From JBFLVQ01 sp040758525 (GTDB lineage: Bacteria > Acidobacteriota > Blastocatellia > Chloracidobacteriales > JADJPF01): a stretch of 24,090 nt of DNA. Each line of letters begins with the position of its first letter. Position 1 is the stretch's first letter. Shown here in pieces: positions 1 through 8,898 of the stretch. Location of the stretch: the NCBI GenBank assembly GCA_040758525.1, contig JBFLVQ010000061.1:1-24090 (forward strand), in the 5' to 3' direction. Position numbers and translations under genes: made by a program. Below the pieces are notes generated by a model. The model saw only the letters and a list, made by a program, of their open reading frames with translations, did not search any database and had not been told where the DNA came from.

Positions 1-1675
1 GGTGCATAGGGATTTGAAGCCAGACAACATAATGATAGCGAAGAAGGATGGGCAGGACTGGGTAAAGGTACTCGACTTTGGTATTGCCAAGTTATCGGCT
101 GAGGATCGTCGTAATGATCTTACTCGTGCCGGTATGGTGATTGGTACACCTCTTTATATGTCGCCTGAGCAGTTAAGTGGTGCGAAACTAGACGCGCGTT
201 CTGACATATATAGTTTTGCCCTTATTGTCTACCAAATGCTTGCTGCTAGTCTGCCTTTTGACGGTGATAGTGCACAGGCATTAATGGTAAAGCGACTCAC
301 TGACGAGCCTTTGCCAATTAGCAGAATTAATCCTAGGGTCTCTGTGCCTCCTGGTGTTGATGCCGCACTGTTAGCTGCACTTGCGCGTGATTGTGATAGA
401 CGTACACCTACAATTCAAATGTTTATCGATCAGATGGAGAGGGGCGTACGTGGTTCTGCAATAAGCACAGGTGAGTCACGTGCAGTTAATACTGGCGAGG
501 GTCGTACAGTTACAACTGCTCCTTATGGTCCATCAGTAGCTTTTCCTGGTCAGCCATCCGGTCCGCAAGGCAGTCCTTATGGTCAGCCGCTTGGTCCAGG
601 TTCTGGACCTATTCCTATGCCCGGACCTTCTGGCCAGCAGTCCGGACCTTCTGGTCAGATGCCTGGACAGATGCCATTAATGCCACCTTCAGGCGGGATG
701 ATGCCACCCGGACCGATGCCAGGAATGCCATCAGGCCCTATGTCTGGGCCAATGCCATCAGGTCCACAGCCTGCCAATATGCCTTATGGACAACCATCTG
801 GTCCACATATGGGTTATCCAAATTCAGGGCAGAGTATGCCACCTACTGCACCTGCGCCCGTTCCTTTTGCTCCTGTAACACCTATACCTATGCCTGGACC
901 TTATACGCCCGGGCCAGTGCCCATGCCTGGGCCAATGCCTATGCCGCCACGTAAGAAGTCAGGTGGAGGAGGACTCTTAATCTTTATAGGTGTCTTTGTT
1001 TTACTGCTTATTATTGGTGGTGGTGCAATCTTGTTAGTAATAATTAACAAGGATGATACAACTACTACTGATGATGGGACTAGTGGAACTAATAGTGGTA
1101 AGGTAATTGTACCAGATAATAATACCGACCCAGATGATATAGGCACACCTATCGATCCAAAAAATACTGATCCTAAGGAGGCGGCTACACTAGCGCTGCA
1201 ACATTTCAATCGTGGTGTAAAGTATTTCGAGGCACAAGAATTTGTTTCTGCCGCCGCTGAGTTTCGAGAAGCTCTAGTGGTAAAACCGGACTATCCAGAA
1301 GCACAGGAGAATCTCGCCTACGCTCTTTATAAGGCTCGCCGCTTGAAAGAGGCTATTGAAGAAGCCAAGCGTGCTTCGGACATGTATGGCAATCAGCGTT
1401 TTAATACTTTAGATCTGTTAGGACGCGCCTATTACGATAACCGGCAGTATTTGGAAGCCACACGAGCTTTCTTTGATGCTTTCAAGTTAAATAACAATGA
1501 GCCACAGCCATTAGTTCTGATGGGATTTGCTGCCTATCGTGCCGGTCGGCGTGATGAAGCTCGCGAAATATTGGAAAAATACCTACAGGTCTTTCCAAAA
1601 CATGAATTTGCTGAAGCAGTTCAGAGTGTACTGGATGGTGATGAGGAACCACCTGATCAGCTTAATAACTTCTGA
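1..1675 (+). CDS. Membrane Ser/Thr protein kinase with C-terminal TPRs (5' part outside window)
   Basis: Hanks-type Ser/Thr kinase that would phosphorylate protein targets from the inner membrane; its substrate is unknown. The reading frame is open at the left edge. The first visible codon, GTG, is the residue before the HRDLKPDN catalytic loop (visible residues 2-9), so it is not a start and the ATP-binding lobe is missing. The DFG motif is at 25-27, the activation-segment motif GTPLYMSPEQ at 48-57, and DARSDIYSF at 64-72. Residues about 165-320 are a low-complexity linker rich in Pro, Gly, Met, Ser and Gln. One membrane helix follows at about 324-347, then a Thr/Asp-rich stretch, then three to four TPR units at about 390-545. 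The kinase should therefore be cytoplasmic and the TPRs extracytoplasmic. The stop lies 10 bp from the end of the convergent phosphohexomutase. The family assignment is firm; the target is not visible. Confidence 0.93.
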   Translation, partial: VHRDLKPDNIMIAKKDGQDWVKVLDFGIAKLSAEDRRNDLTRAGMVIGTPLYMSPEQLSGAKLDARSDIYSFALIVYQMLAASLPFDGDSAQALMVKRLTDEPLPISRINPRVSVPPGVDAALLAALARDCDRRTPTIQMFIDQMERGVRGSAISTGESRAVNTGEGRTVTTAPYGPSVAFPGQPSGPQGSPYGQPLGPGSGPIPMPGPSGQQSGPSGQMPGQMPLMPPSGGMMPPGPMPGMPSGPMSGPMPSGPQPANMPYGQPSGPHMGYPNSGQSMPPTAPAPVPFAPVTPIPMPGPYTPGPVPMPGPMPMPPRKKSGGGGLLIFIGVFVLLLIIGGGAILLVIINKDDTTTTDDGTSGTNSGKVIVPDNNTDPDDIGTPIDPKNTDPKEAATLALQHFNRGVKYFEAQEFVSAAAEFREALVVKPDYPEAQENLAYALYKARRLKEAIEEAKRASDMYGNQRFNTLDLLGRAYYDNRQYLEATRAFFDAFKLNNNEPQPLVLMGFAAYRAGRRDEAREILEKYLQVFPKHEFAEAVQSVLDGDEEPPDQLNNF

Positions 1676-1685
1676 AGAGAGAGTA

Positions 1686-3107
1686 TCAGCAAATTTGAAT
1701 GCCTGCAGCGATTGCAAAATCCTGCGCAGCCGCCAAAATTGTCTGCATCTTTTCTGCTGAAGTTGCTTCACAGTAGAGACGTAATACTGGCTCAGTACCC
1801 GATTGGCGTAGTAACAGCCAACTCTCATCAGCAAAGATCAGCTTTGTACCATCTAATGTGGCTAGATCAACAACCTTCTCACCGCCTAACTGTGCTGGTG
1901 GTGATTGGCGCACTCTCTCTACAAACTCCTTACCACGAGCGATATTGGCATGTAGATCTAGGCGATTGTAATAGAAGCGGCCAAACTCGCGCCAAATTGA
2001 GCTGAGTAGTTGAGATGGTCGGCTCTCGCTGGCAATTACCGCTTCGGCAAGTAGCAGGCTGTTGACAATACCATCGCGTTCAGGAATATGACCGAGTATA
2101 CCTATACCACCCGATTCTTCTCCACCAATAAGGATATCTTTAGTGAGCATAAGTTCGGCAATATACTTGAATCCAATAGGAGTTTCATAAAGTGGCAGCC
2201 CCAAGCTTTCGGCAATACGCTTGATCAGCACGCTTTGTGAAAAAGTACGAACTACCCCACCTTGCCAACCACGCCTACGTGCTAAGTGTAAAAGCAGTAC
2301 TGCGACAATCTGGTGCGAGTTGATAAATTGACCCATCTCATCAAGCGCTCCAACACGATCAGCATCTCCATCTGTGGCCAATCCTATTAGTGCATTATCT
2401 GTGTGTACTGCTTGGGCTAATGGTGCTAAGTTTTGTGCCAATGGTTCTGGATTAACCCCACCGAAGTAAGCATCTCGTTCTGCACGTATAGTTCTTACCC
2501 GGCAATTTCCACCTGCCAGCAAATGTTCTACCCAGCGATTACCACTCCCATGCATAGGATCGACTACCAGATTAACATTAGCGGATTTAATACGGTCTAG
2601 ATCGACAAGTCTAGCCACCTGACGACCATAATCGGCGGATGGTTGTATAGGTTCGATGTGGCCTGCGGCAATCGCGTCAATAAGCGTGCCGATCTGCGGT
2701 TTACTACGGTAGAGCCGCGCCTCGATTGCCTGTGTAATCTCTGGCGGTGCTGAACCACCAAATGCTGCCTTTACCTTAAAACCATTAAATTCTGGAGGGT
2801 TATGGCTGGCAGTAATAACTACGCCAGCGGCTAGCGCAGCTACCTTGACCTGATAAGAGACCATAGGTGTTGGCACAGGGGCGTCAAAGAGCAATACTTG
2901 AAAATTATTAGCAGCCATTTGTGCAGCAACTTGAGCAGCAAATTGTTCGGAAAGAAAACGCCGATCATAGCCTACTGCAACTGTACGGTTAGGTGCAGGC
3001 AAGTCATTTAGATAATCGATTAGCGCTTGTGTAACGATACTAACATTTTCGAAGGTGAATTGATCGGCAATTACGGCACGCCAACCATCTGTACCGAATT
3101 TGATCAT
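1686..3107 (-). CDS. Phosphohexomutase (phosphoglucomutase/phosphomannomutase family)
   Basis: Cytoplasmic alpha-D-phosphohexomutase that interconverts hexose 6-phosphate and hexose 1-phosphate, the entry step for nucleotide sugars. The 473-residue length is normal. All four family motifs are present: the phosphoserine loop TASHNPP with Ser101, the metal loop DGDADR at 246-251, the sugar-binding loop GEESGG at 329-334, and the phosphate-binding loop RQSGTEP at 434-440. The N-terminus (KFGTDGWR) is typical, and the ATG has GGTGA 8 bases upstream. Glucose versus mannose specificity cannot be read from these motifs. The neighbouring gmd/rmd genes would need mannose 1-phosphate and the rmlA-like gene would need glucose 1-phosphate, so either fits. 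It is transcribed divergently from the paratose epimerase across a 266-bp spacer that contains dyad symmetries. Confidence 0.93.
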   Translation of the reverse strand: MIKFGTDGWRAVIADQFTFENVSIVTQALIDYLNDLPAPNRTVAVGYDRRFLSEQFAAQVAAQMAANNFQVLLFDAPVPTPMVSYQVKVAALAAGVVITASHNPPEFNGFKVKAAFGGSAPPEITQAIEARLYRSKPQIGTLIDAIAAGHIEPIQPSADYGRQVARLVDLDRIKSANVNLVVDPMHGSGNRWVEHLLAGGNCRVRTIRAERDAYFGGVNPEPLAQNLAPLAQAVHTDNALIGLATDGDADRVGALDEMGQFINSHQIVAVLLLHLARRRGWQGGVVRTFSQSVLIKRIAESLGLPLYETPIGFKYIAELMLTKDILIGGEESGGIGILGHIPERDGIVNSLLLAEAVIASESRPSQLLSSIWREFGRFYYNRLDLHANIARGKEFVERVRQSPPAQLGGEKVVDLATLDGTKLIFADESWLLLRQSGTEPVLRLYCEATSAEKMQTILAAAQDFAIAAGIQIC

Positions 3108-3196
3108 AACTTGTCACCCAATTGGCTGTAATCGGTAACAGTTGAGTTGTCGCCTAATACACAGCCTGTTCCAACTATTGCCGCTGTGCCTAGCAT

Positions 3197-3210
3197 GACC
3201 AAAGTTGGTC
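3197..3210. promoter_or_regulatory. Operator-like dyad in the divergent spacer
   Basis: The sequence GACCAAAGTTGGTC is a dyad with 6-bp arms (GACCAA/TTGGTC) around a 2-bp centre. A related, slightly shorter dyad, ACCAAACTGGT, lies at 3261-3271, about 63 bp away. Both sit between the divergently transcribed phosphohexomutase and CDP-paratose epimerase genes. A second inverted repeat, GCTAAAC (3225-3231) with GTTTAGC (3251-3257), lies between them. A regulator-binding role is inference from position and symmetry only. Confidence 0.4.
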
Positions 3211-3312
3211 TCCTACTAATTGGCGCTAAACCCTTTTAATGAGGAACGCAGTTTAGCATTACCAAACTGGTTTTTCAATCGACAGCAACTGAGCCCTAAG
3301 AAAACTTCAATA

Positions 3313-3341
3313 TTGTAATTATCAAAGAAGATTGCTAGGCT
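3313..3341 (+). promoter_or_regulatory. Weak candidate promoter for the paratose epimerase/GT4 pair
   Basis: TTGTAA (3313-3318) and TAGGCT (3336-3341) are separated by 17 bp and lie 32 bp before the start codon of the epimerase gene. The match to the sigma70 consensus is modest, and nothing better is visible in the spacer. A clear ribosome site, TTAGGAGAAG, follows just before the ATG. Confidence 0.3.
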
Positions 3342-3373
3342 TTTTACCCATTAATCCACCTTAGGAGAAGTGA

Positions 3374-4390
3374 ATGAAGATTATTGTTACTGGGGGCGCT
3401 GGCTTTATTGGTTGTAATGCCGTTAAGCGTTATCTTGCAGATGGCCACGAAGTGGTAGTATTGGACAATCTTTCTCGTCGAGGCGCAGTAGAAAACCTCA
3501 AGTGGTTACAGGGAGTGGGCAGTTTCACCTTTTACAATTGTGATATACGTGATCAACAACAGCTTGGTATGATAATGCGCGAGCATAGCAATGCTCAGGT
3601 AGTACTACATTTGGCTGCACAGGTTGCTGTTACCACCTCAGTCATTGATCCACGCACTGATTTCCACATTAATGCATTGGGTACTTTTAATCTGCTTGAA
3701 GCGGTGCGCGAGTTCTTACCAGAGGCTATTCTGCTCTATGCTTCTACCAACAAAGTATATGGCGGCTTAGAGCATTTAGAGGTTGTCGAGCGTGTAGGAC
3801 GTTACCAGTACCTGGATCTTTCTAAGGGTGTTTCGGAGGCTGAACCACTCGATTTCCATTCTCCTTACGGCTGCTCAAAAGGTGCTGCAGATCAATATGT
3901 GCGCGATTATGCACGTATCTATGGTTTGCGTACGATCTGCTTTCGACAGTCCTGTATATATGGCTACCGGCAATTTGGCGTAGAAGATCAAGGTTGGGTT
4001 GCCTGGTTTACTATTGCTGCTGTGCTTGGCCATCCCATAACCATTTATGGCGATGGTAAGCAGGTGCGTGATGTGCTTTTTATTGACGACCTATGTGATC
4101 TATACATTGCTGCTGTTGATCATATAGAGCGTGTGCGTGGCCAAGTCTACAATATTGGCGGCGGGGCAGAGAACCAACTCTCCTTACTTGAGTTGATTGC
4201 GCAACTCGAAGCGCTTACAGGGGACAAGATAAAATACTCTTTCGATAAATGGCGACCTGGTGACCAACCAGTCTTTGTCTGCGACATAAGCAAAGCTGCC
4301 CAGGATTTTAACTGGCGGCCACGTATCTATGCTCCAAAGGGTATAGAACTGCTCTACAATTGGGTAAAAGAGAACCGAGAGATCTTTTAA
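3374..4390 (+). CDS. CDP-paratose 2-epimerase-like SDR enzyme
   Basis: Extended short-chain dehydrogenase/reductase that closely resembles CDP-paratose 2-epimerase (tyvelose epimerase, RfbE of Salmonella Typhi). That enzyme converts CDP-paratose to CDP-tyvelose for surface polysaccharide. The NAD-binding GGAGFIG is at residues 7-13. DNLSRRGAVENLKWL (31-45) and STNKVYGG (124-131) are characteristic of this subfamily. DFHSPYGCSKGAADQY (160-175) carries the catalytic Tyr165 and Lys169, and DQGWVAWF follows. At 338 residues the length matches the family. The start ATG has AGGAGAAG at ideal spacing. A GT4 glycosyltransferase starts 6 bp after the stop, so the two are surely cotranscribed. CDP-glucose synthesis and reduction genes are absent from the window, so the true substrate could be a related CDP-sugar. 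Confidence 0.85.
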   Translation: MKIIVTGGAGFIGCNAVKRYLADGHEVVVLDNLSRRGAVENLKWLQGVGSFTFYNCDIRDQQQLGMIMREHSNAQVVLHLAAQVAVTTSVIDPRTDFHINALGTFNLLEAVREFLPEAILLYASTNKVYGGLEHLEVVERVGRYQYLDLSKGVSEAEPLDFHSPYGCSKGAADQYVRDYARIYGLRTICFRQSCIYGYRQFGVEDQGWVAWFTIAAVLGHPITIYGDGKQVRDVLFIDDLCDLYIAAVDHIERVRGQVYNIGGGAENQLSLLELIAQLEALTGDKIKYSFDKWRPGDQPVFVCDISKAAQDFNWRPRIYAPKGIELLYNWVKENREIF

Positions 4391-4396
4391 TTAACT

Positions 4397-5515
4397 ATGA
4401 GAGTGTTGCAACTAGGCAAATATTACTACCCTTATATGGGCGGTATCGAAAATCATCTATATCTACTTTGCAACGAGATCCGTCAGCGTGTGCCGCTTGA
4501 GGTCGTTGTCTGTAACTCTGTACCACGTACTGCACACGAGTCAATTGAAGGTGTATCAGTAATCAGATGTGGTGAACTCTTTAATGTTGCTTCTACCTCG
4601 CTCTGTCCAACAATGCCGCTGATGCTCTCACGTCAACAGTACGAGATCATACATTTCCATTTTCCTCATCCTATGGGAGTGATGAGCTATTTAGCAAGCC
4701 GCAAGCCATCAGCGCACAAAGTAGTGATCACTTATCATAGTGATATTGTACGACAAGAGCGACTACTCAAATTCTATGCGCCATTTATGCGTCGTGTTAT
4801 GGATCGTGCGGCTACGATTATCTGTACTTCGCCAAATTATATAGAGAGTTCAGAGATGCTGCAGAGCTATCGGGATAAGTGCCGCGTGATTCCCTATGGC
4901 ATCGATTTAACACAGTTCACAGAAACAGAGAAGATCCATGCCGCTGCCGTTGCCATACGTGCACGTTATCGTGGACCGCTGCTGATTGGAGTAGGACGTC
5001 TGATCTATTACAAAGGCTTTGAATATGTGATTGAAGCAATGCGCGATATCGATGCGCAGTTGCTAATTATTGGTGATGGACCATTACGTAGCCGTTTGGA
5101 AGTTCGTGCACGCGACTGTGGTGTAGCAGAGCGTGTCCATTTTCTTGGTGAGATCCATAATCAGGAGATCACACCCTACTACTATGCCAGCGATCTATTC
5201 GTTTTTCCTTCGATTGCGCGTAGCGAAGCGTTTGGTATTGTACAGCTAGAAGCGATGGCCTGCCGTCTACCAGTTGTCAATACTGCGCTTGATTCTGGTG
5301 TCCCTTTTGTTAGCCGTAATGAAGAGTCTGGACTAACAGTTGAGCCAAAGAATTCTCATGCTTTTGCTCAAGCAGTAAACCGACTACTGGCTGATCCGGC
5401 TTGGATGCGACGGTTAGGTGAAGCGGGTCGTCGCCGTGTCGAGAAAGAGTTTTCCAAAGAGGTGATGGCTGCTCACATCATTAACCTATATCAAGAATTG
5501 TTGAAAGAAGTTTGA
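4397..5515 (+). CDS. GT4-family glycosyltransferase
   Basis: Retaining GT-B glycosyltransferase of family GT4, 372 residues, probably cytoplasmic or peripheral on the inner membrane. It would transfer a sugar from a nucleotide donor to a growing glycan. The N-terminal acceptor domain has the glycine motif YMGGIENH (13-20). The C-terminal donor domain has IGVGRLIYYKG near 197-207 and the signature SEAFGIVQLEAMA, with the E-x7-E pair at Glu277 and Glu285. The gene follows the CDP-paratose epimerase with only 6 bp between, and no good ribosome site precedes its ATG, which suggests translational coupling. It is tempting to infer that it transfers the CDP-activated sugar, but donor specificity cannot be read from sequence. 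Its stop codon is the first part of a perfect hairpin. Confidence 0.9.
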   Translation: MRVLQLGKYYYPYMGGIENHLYLLCNEIRQRVPLEVVVCNSVPRTAHESIEGVSVIRCGELFNVASTSLCPTMPLMLSRQQYEIIHFHFPHPMGVMSYLASRKPSAHKVVITYHSDIVRQERLLKFYAPFMRRVMDRAATIICTSPNYIESSEMLQSYRDKCRVIPYGIDLTQFTETEKIHAAAVAIRARYRGPLLIGVGRLIYYKGFEYVIEAMRDIDAQLLIIGDGPLRSRLEVRARDCGVAERVHFLGEIHNQEITPYYYASDLFVFPSIARSEAFGIVQLEAMACRLPVVNTALDSGVPFVSRNEESGLTVEPKNSHAFAQAVNRLLADPAWMRRLGEAGRRRVEKEFSKEVMAAHIINLYQELLKEV

Positions 5516-5543
5516 GATCCTAGAGAATCATCTCTAGGATCTC
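5514..5543. terminator. Perfect 13-bp hairpin between convergent genes
   Basis: GAGATCCTAGAGA (5514-5526) and TCTCTAGGATCTC (5531-5543) are exact reverse complements around the loop ATCA. The left arm includes the last two bases of the GT4 stop codon, and the right arm lies 8 bp before the end of the convergent receptor gene. There is no proper U-tract on the plus strand. It is therefore a probable bidirectional 3'-end or stabilising structure, not a textbook intrinsic terminator. Confidence 0.6.
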
Positions 5544-5550
5544 GTAGGTA

Positions 5551-8500
5551 TTAAAAAACCAATTTAGCTGCTAGCTGAATATTGCGCGGACCACCTCCAC
5601 CAAGGAAAGGATTGCCTATACCAACATCAGGAGTCACGGTAATGGGTAAGAAACCTATACCTCGTCCAGTGACTGGATCTATACCATTGAAACTGGCATC
5701 AACGGCAAAACCAGGCAGTAGAGGAGAAGAGAAGTTAGGTCGGTTAAAGATATTGTAGATCTCAGCACGCAATTCAAGCCGCAATTGTTCAGTGATTTTG
5801 GTCGATTTGGCAATCGAGAAATCGAAGTTCTTAAATTTGGGACCAATAAGCGCATTACGCCCTAGTGAACCAAAATGCTGAGTGCCAGGAATGCAATCAC
5901 CTGCACTACCAGTCCCATTAGGATTGAGTGCACAAGGCACCTTAAAAGCAGAGAGATTGAGGAAACGATCTGGCAAACGTGTACCAGCAAATGGATCACC
6001 TACTAGATCTGGTCTAGGAAAGAATTCACCAGTACCGTTGTAGTCGTCAAATAAGTTTACATGGAATGGATTACCACTACGTAATGTCAATACGCCGCTA
6101 AACTCCCAGCCTCCTGTAAGACGTGGATAGCGCGCAATCAGTGTAGGCAATGCGTAGGAGAAGGTCATAACAAAGCGATGGCGAGAGTCGAAGTTCGAAC
6201 TGGCCTTCTCAAGATCAGGACGATTGCTGTTATCAGGCTGGGTGGCATTAGCAACATAATCCTGTCCATCACTAGCATTGTCGATCGAATGTGATAACGT
6301 ATAGTTAACTGCTGCATTCAGACCACGCAATTGCCGCAATGTTAGTGTTACCTGTAGAGAGTTGTAGTTTGATGCTGCACTCGTTTCTAGTTGATTAACA
6401 TAAAAGAAGGTGCCGCCTGAAGGAGCAAATGGACCATTGTCAAAAGGGCGCGAAGTCGATTGCGCTGGATTGGTTGGTTGATTGATATCTCGATAACGGT
6501 AAAGCTTACGTCCTTGTGAACCAACATAGCCGATCTGCAACACCGTATTGGGGAAGAGTTGTTGTTGTAGATCTATATTGAAATTTTGTACATAGGGTGT
6601 GCGTAAACGACGATCGACTGCGAAGACATCTGAATCAAGATAATCTGTAAAGACTGGTACACCCTCTACCAATTGATCAATGGTTGAGAAAGAGAAGAGG
6701 ATTGGCGATGCTCCTACTGGATTATAAGCGGGACCTGGATTGAAAGTGTTGAAAGGCAATTGACCAACAAAGAAATCTTGCGAGAAATTATCGTAGAAAA
6801 GTCCCCAGGCCGCACGTACCACGGTCTTGCCGGCACCAGTGATATCCCAACTTACTCCTACACGTGGAGCAAAGTTGTTTAAGTCGCGTTGGTAGAGTCG
6901 CGATAGACCATCACTGCCGATCAGTCTTAGACCTCGTTGCGGATCAAAATTGCTGAGACGATCTCGCTCCTCGCCTAGCACACCAAAGTAGTCATAACGT
7001 ACGCCATAGTTCAGTGTGATGTTGTTACGTATACGGAAGCGATCTTGAATAAAGAGGCCATGAGAGTTCTGGAATGTGCCACGCTGTGAATCGCCGGTTG
7101 CGCTTCGCCCAGCGCTTGGTCGGCCAGCAAGAAAATCACTTAGCGAGGCAAAATCTATCCGGCCACGATAACCTGCATCAAAGAATGCATTCACAAAAGT
7201 TCGTCGGAACTCATAGCCAAACTTCACTTCATGACGGTTAAGCTTCCAGGAAAAATTGTCGATTAATTGTAGATTAGTAGCGATACGGCCACGTGGTACA
7301 GAGAGGTTTGCTCCTAGCGAAGCGATCGATGATCCTAATGCTGGATCATTGCGTATGCGTATGAAGGGCAGTCCAAAGTCACGAGGATTACTTACCCCTG
7401 TAACAAGGCCGATCGAATTTGGATCGAAATCTTGATCCTCAGGAGAGAAGAGTTGTTTGAAACGGTTGTAGCCAAAACGTAATTCGTTTACCTGTGTGTC
7501 AGAGAAGATATGTAGGTAAGAGAGTGAAGCGATCTGTACACGTGTAGGTGTTACGGTGTTAAATCCTGGCAATACATTCCCAGCTAGCAATGCCAGAGGA
7601 AAACTCTGATCGCTATCACCAAAATAGTAGCGTCCTGACAACTGATCATTGATGCCAAGTTTGTGATCAATCTTAATAGTAGTGGAGTCGATACGATTAC
7701 TAGCTTGGGTCGTTACGCTTAGGTTAGGAGTAGGATCAAAGAGAGGCACAGGGCGATTAGGGGTTGGCCAAGGATTGCGGGCTAATAACTTTGCAATGAT
7801 CGGGTTGCTTGGACCACCTAGCGCAGCAAACTCACGCGGGTCCGGCACACGTGCAATACTGTTAAGACCAACACGCTCACGTTGCCCTTCATAGTTGACA
7901 AAGAAGAAAGTCTGGTTTTTCACAATGGGGCCGCCCAGTGCAAAACCAAATTGATTGTTGCGCAAAGAAGTCTTTGGCGCAGGTTTAACGTTAAAGAAAT
8001 TACGTGCATCCAATTTGTCGTTACGAAAGAACTCTAGTACGCTGCCATGCAGTTCATTAGTACCAGAGAGGGTGACAATGTTGATGATTGCACCAGAATT
8101 ACGACCATATTCCGGCTCGGAGTTAAGCAACACAGCAACCTCTGCCACGGCATCAAGCGGCAAGATCGTAGCTGGTGTACCGAACACACCTGCTTCGTTG
8201 ATTGCAGGTAGATTACGGTAACCATCGTTCATATCTGTACCATCAAGCAGATAATTGTTAGAACGGCCACGATTGCCATTGGCGCTAAAGAGGCCAAAGG
8301 AGCCTGGTGAATCGGTGGCGCCACTAGGATCGCCACTTGTGCCTGTGCTGATGGTGAGCAGTTTAGTAAAGTCACGTCCATTAACTGGCAGCGAGTTGAT
8401 CTCTTGTGTCTGAAAAACTTCACCTAATACATTGCTTGTGGTATCAACCAATGGCACATCTGCTTCTACTGTTACTACCTGGTCTACACCACTAGGTCTG

Positions 8501-8868
8501 AGAGTGACATCAACACGCCGCTCACCCGCTGTCTCTACACGTAGATTGGCGACCGTGACAGTTTGAAAACCGTCCTTGACCACAATCAATTCATAATTGC
8601 CAATCTGTAGTTCGGCAATTGCGAAATTGCCAGCATCATCGCTTACAGTGGTACGTTCTATACCAGTGTCGATATTGCGGGCAGTAATCTTTGTATCGGG
8701 AATACGTGCTCCGTCTGCATCTGAGACTGTGCCCAGTACAGTGCCACGATAGGTTTGTGCTATCAGGGGGGAAGTTATTGCTAACAGAAAGATTGTTACG
8801 GTGAGGAATTTTTTCAGCAGCATCGACAAGTTGCTACTACAACTGATGTTTGAACAGATCTGTTTCAT
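5551..8868 (-). CDS. Oar-like TonB-dependent outer-membrane receptor
   Basis: Very large TonB-dependent receptor (1105 residues) of the Oar/SusC-like type common in Acidobacteriota. It should import a ligand, perhaps oligosaccharide or peptide, across the outer membrane using TonB energy. A signal peptide ends near Ala37 (PLIA|Q) after a hydrophobic stretch. A carboxypeptidase-regulatory-like domain follows at about 41-125, then a plug domain at about 130-230 (LPVNGRDF and the NYLLDGTDMND region), then the beta-barrel, ending in a terminal Phe (LAAKLVF). The frame opens 15 bases further upstream with TTG, but that TTG belongs to the ribosome site TTGAGGGA, so I start at the ATG at 8868. A later Met (residue 16) is also possible. 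The gene lies 30 bp downstream of the rmlC-like gene on the same strand. The ligand is unknown. Confidence 0.92.
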   Translation of the reverse strand: MKQICSNISCSSNLSMLLKKFLTVTIFLLAITSPLIAQTYRGTVLGTVSDADGARIPDTKITARNIDTGIERTTVSDDAGNFAIAELQIGNYELIVVKDGFQTVTVANLRVETAGERRVDVTLRPSGVDQVVTVEADVPLVDTTSNVLGEVFQTQEINSLPVNGRDFTKLLTISTGTSGDPSGATDSPGSFGLFSANGNRGRSNNYLLDGTDMNDGYRNLPAINEAGVFGTPATILPLDAVAEVAVLLNSEPEYGRNSGAIINIVTLSGTNELHGSVLEFFRNDKLDARNFFNVKPAPKTSLRNNQFGFALGGPIVKNQTFFFVNYEGQRERVGLNSIARVPDPREFAALGGPSNPIIAKLLARNPWPTPNRPVPLFDPTPNLSVTTQASNRIDSTTIKIDHKLGINDQLSGRYYFGDSDQSFPLALLAGNVLPGFNTVTPTRVQIASLSYLHIFSDTQVNELRFGYNRFKQLFSPEDQDFDPNSIGLVTGVSNPRDFGLPFIRIRNDPALGSSIASLGANLSVPRGRIATNLQLIDNFSWKLNRHEVKFGYEFRRTFVNAFFDAGYRGRIDFASLSDFLAGRPSAGRSATGDSQRGTFQNSHGLFIQDRFRIRNNITLNYGVRYDYFGVLGEERDRLSNFDPQRGLRLIGSDGLSRLYQRDLNNFAPRVGVSWDITGAGKTVVRAAWGLFYDNFSQDFFVGQLPFNTFNPGPAYNPVGASPILFSFSTIDQLVEGVPVFTDYLDSDVFAVDRRLRTPYVQNFNIDLQQQLFPNTVLQIGYVGSQGRKLYRYRDINQPTNPAQSTSRPFDNGPFAPSGGTFFYVNQLETSAASNYNSLQVTLTLRQLRGLNAAVNYTLSHSIDNASDGQDYVANATQPDNSNRPDLEKASSNFDSRHRFVMTFSYALPTLIARYPRLTGGWEFSGVLTLRSGNPFHVNLFDDYNGTGEFFPRPDLVGDPFAGTRLPDRFLNLSAFKVPCALNPNGTGSAGDCIPGTQHFGSLGRNALIGPKFKNFDFSIAKSTKITEQLRLELRAEIYNIFNRPNFSSPLLPGFAVDASFNGIDPVTGRGIGFLPITVTPDVGIGNPFLGGGGPRNIQLAAKLVF

Positions 8869-8898
8869 ATTGTCATCCCTCAACTTTCATTGGTGAGA

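Noticed and set aside
8869..8883. TTG start 15 bases upstream for the Oar-like receptor
   Set aside because: The TTG is part of the TTGAGGGA ribosome site that serves the ATG at 8868.
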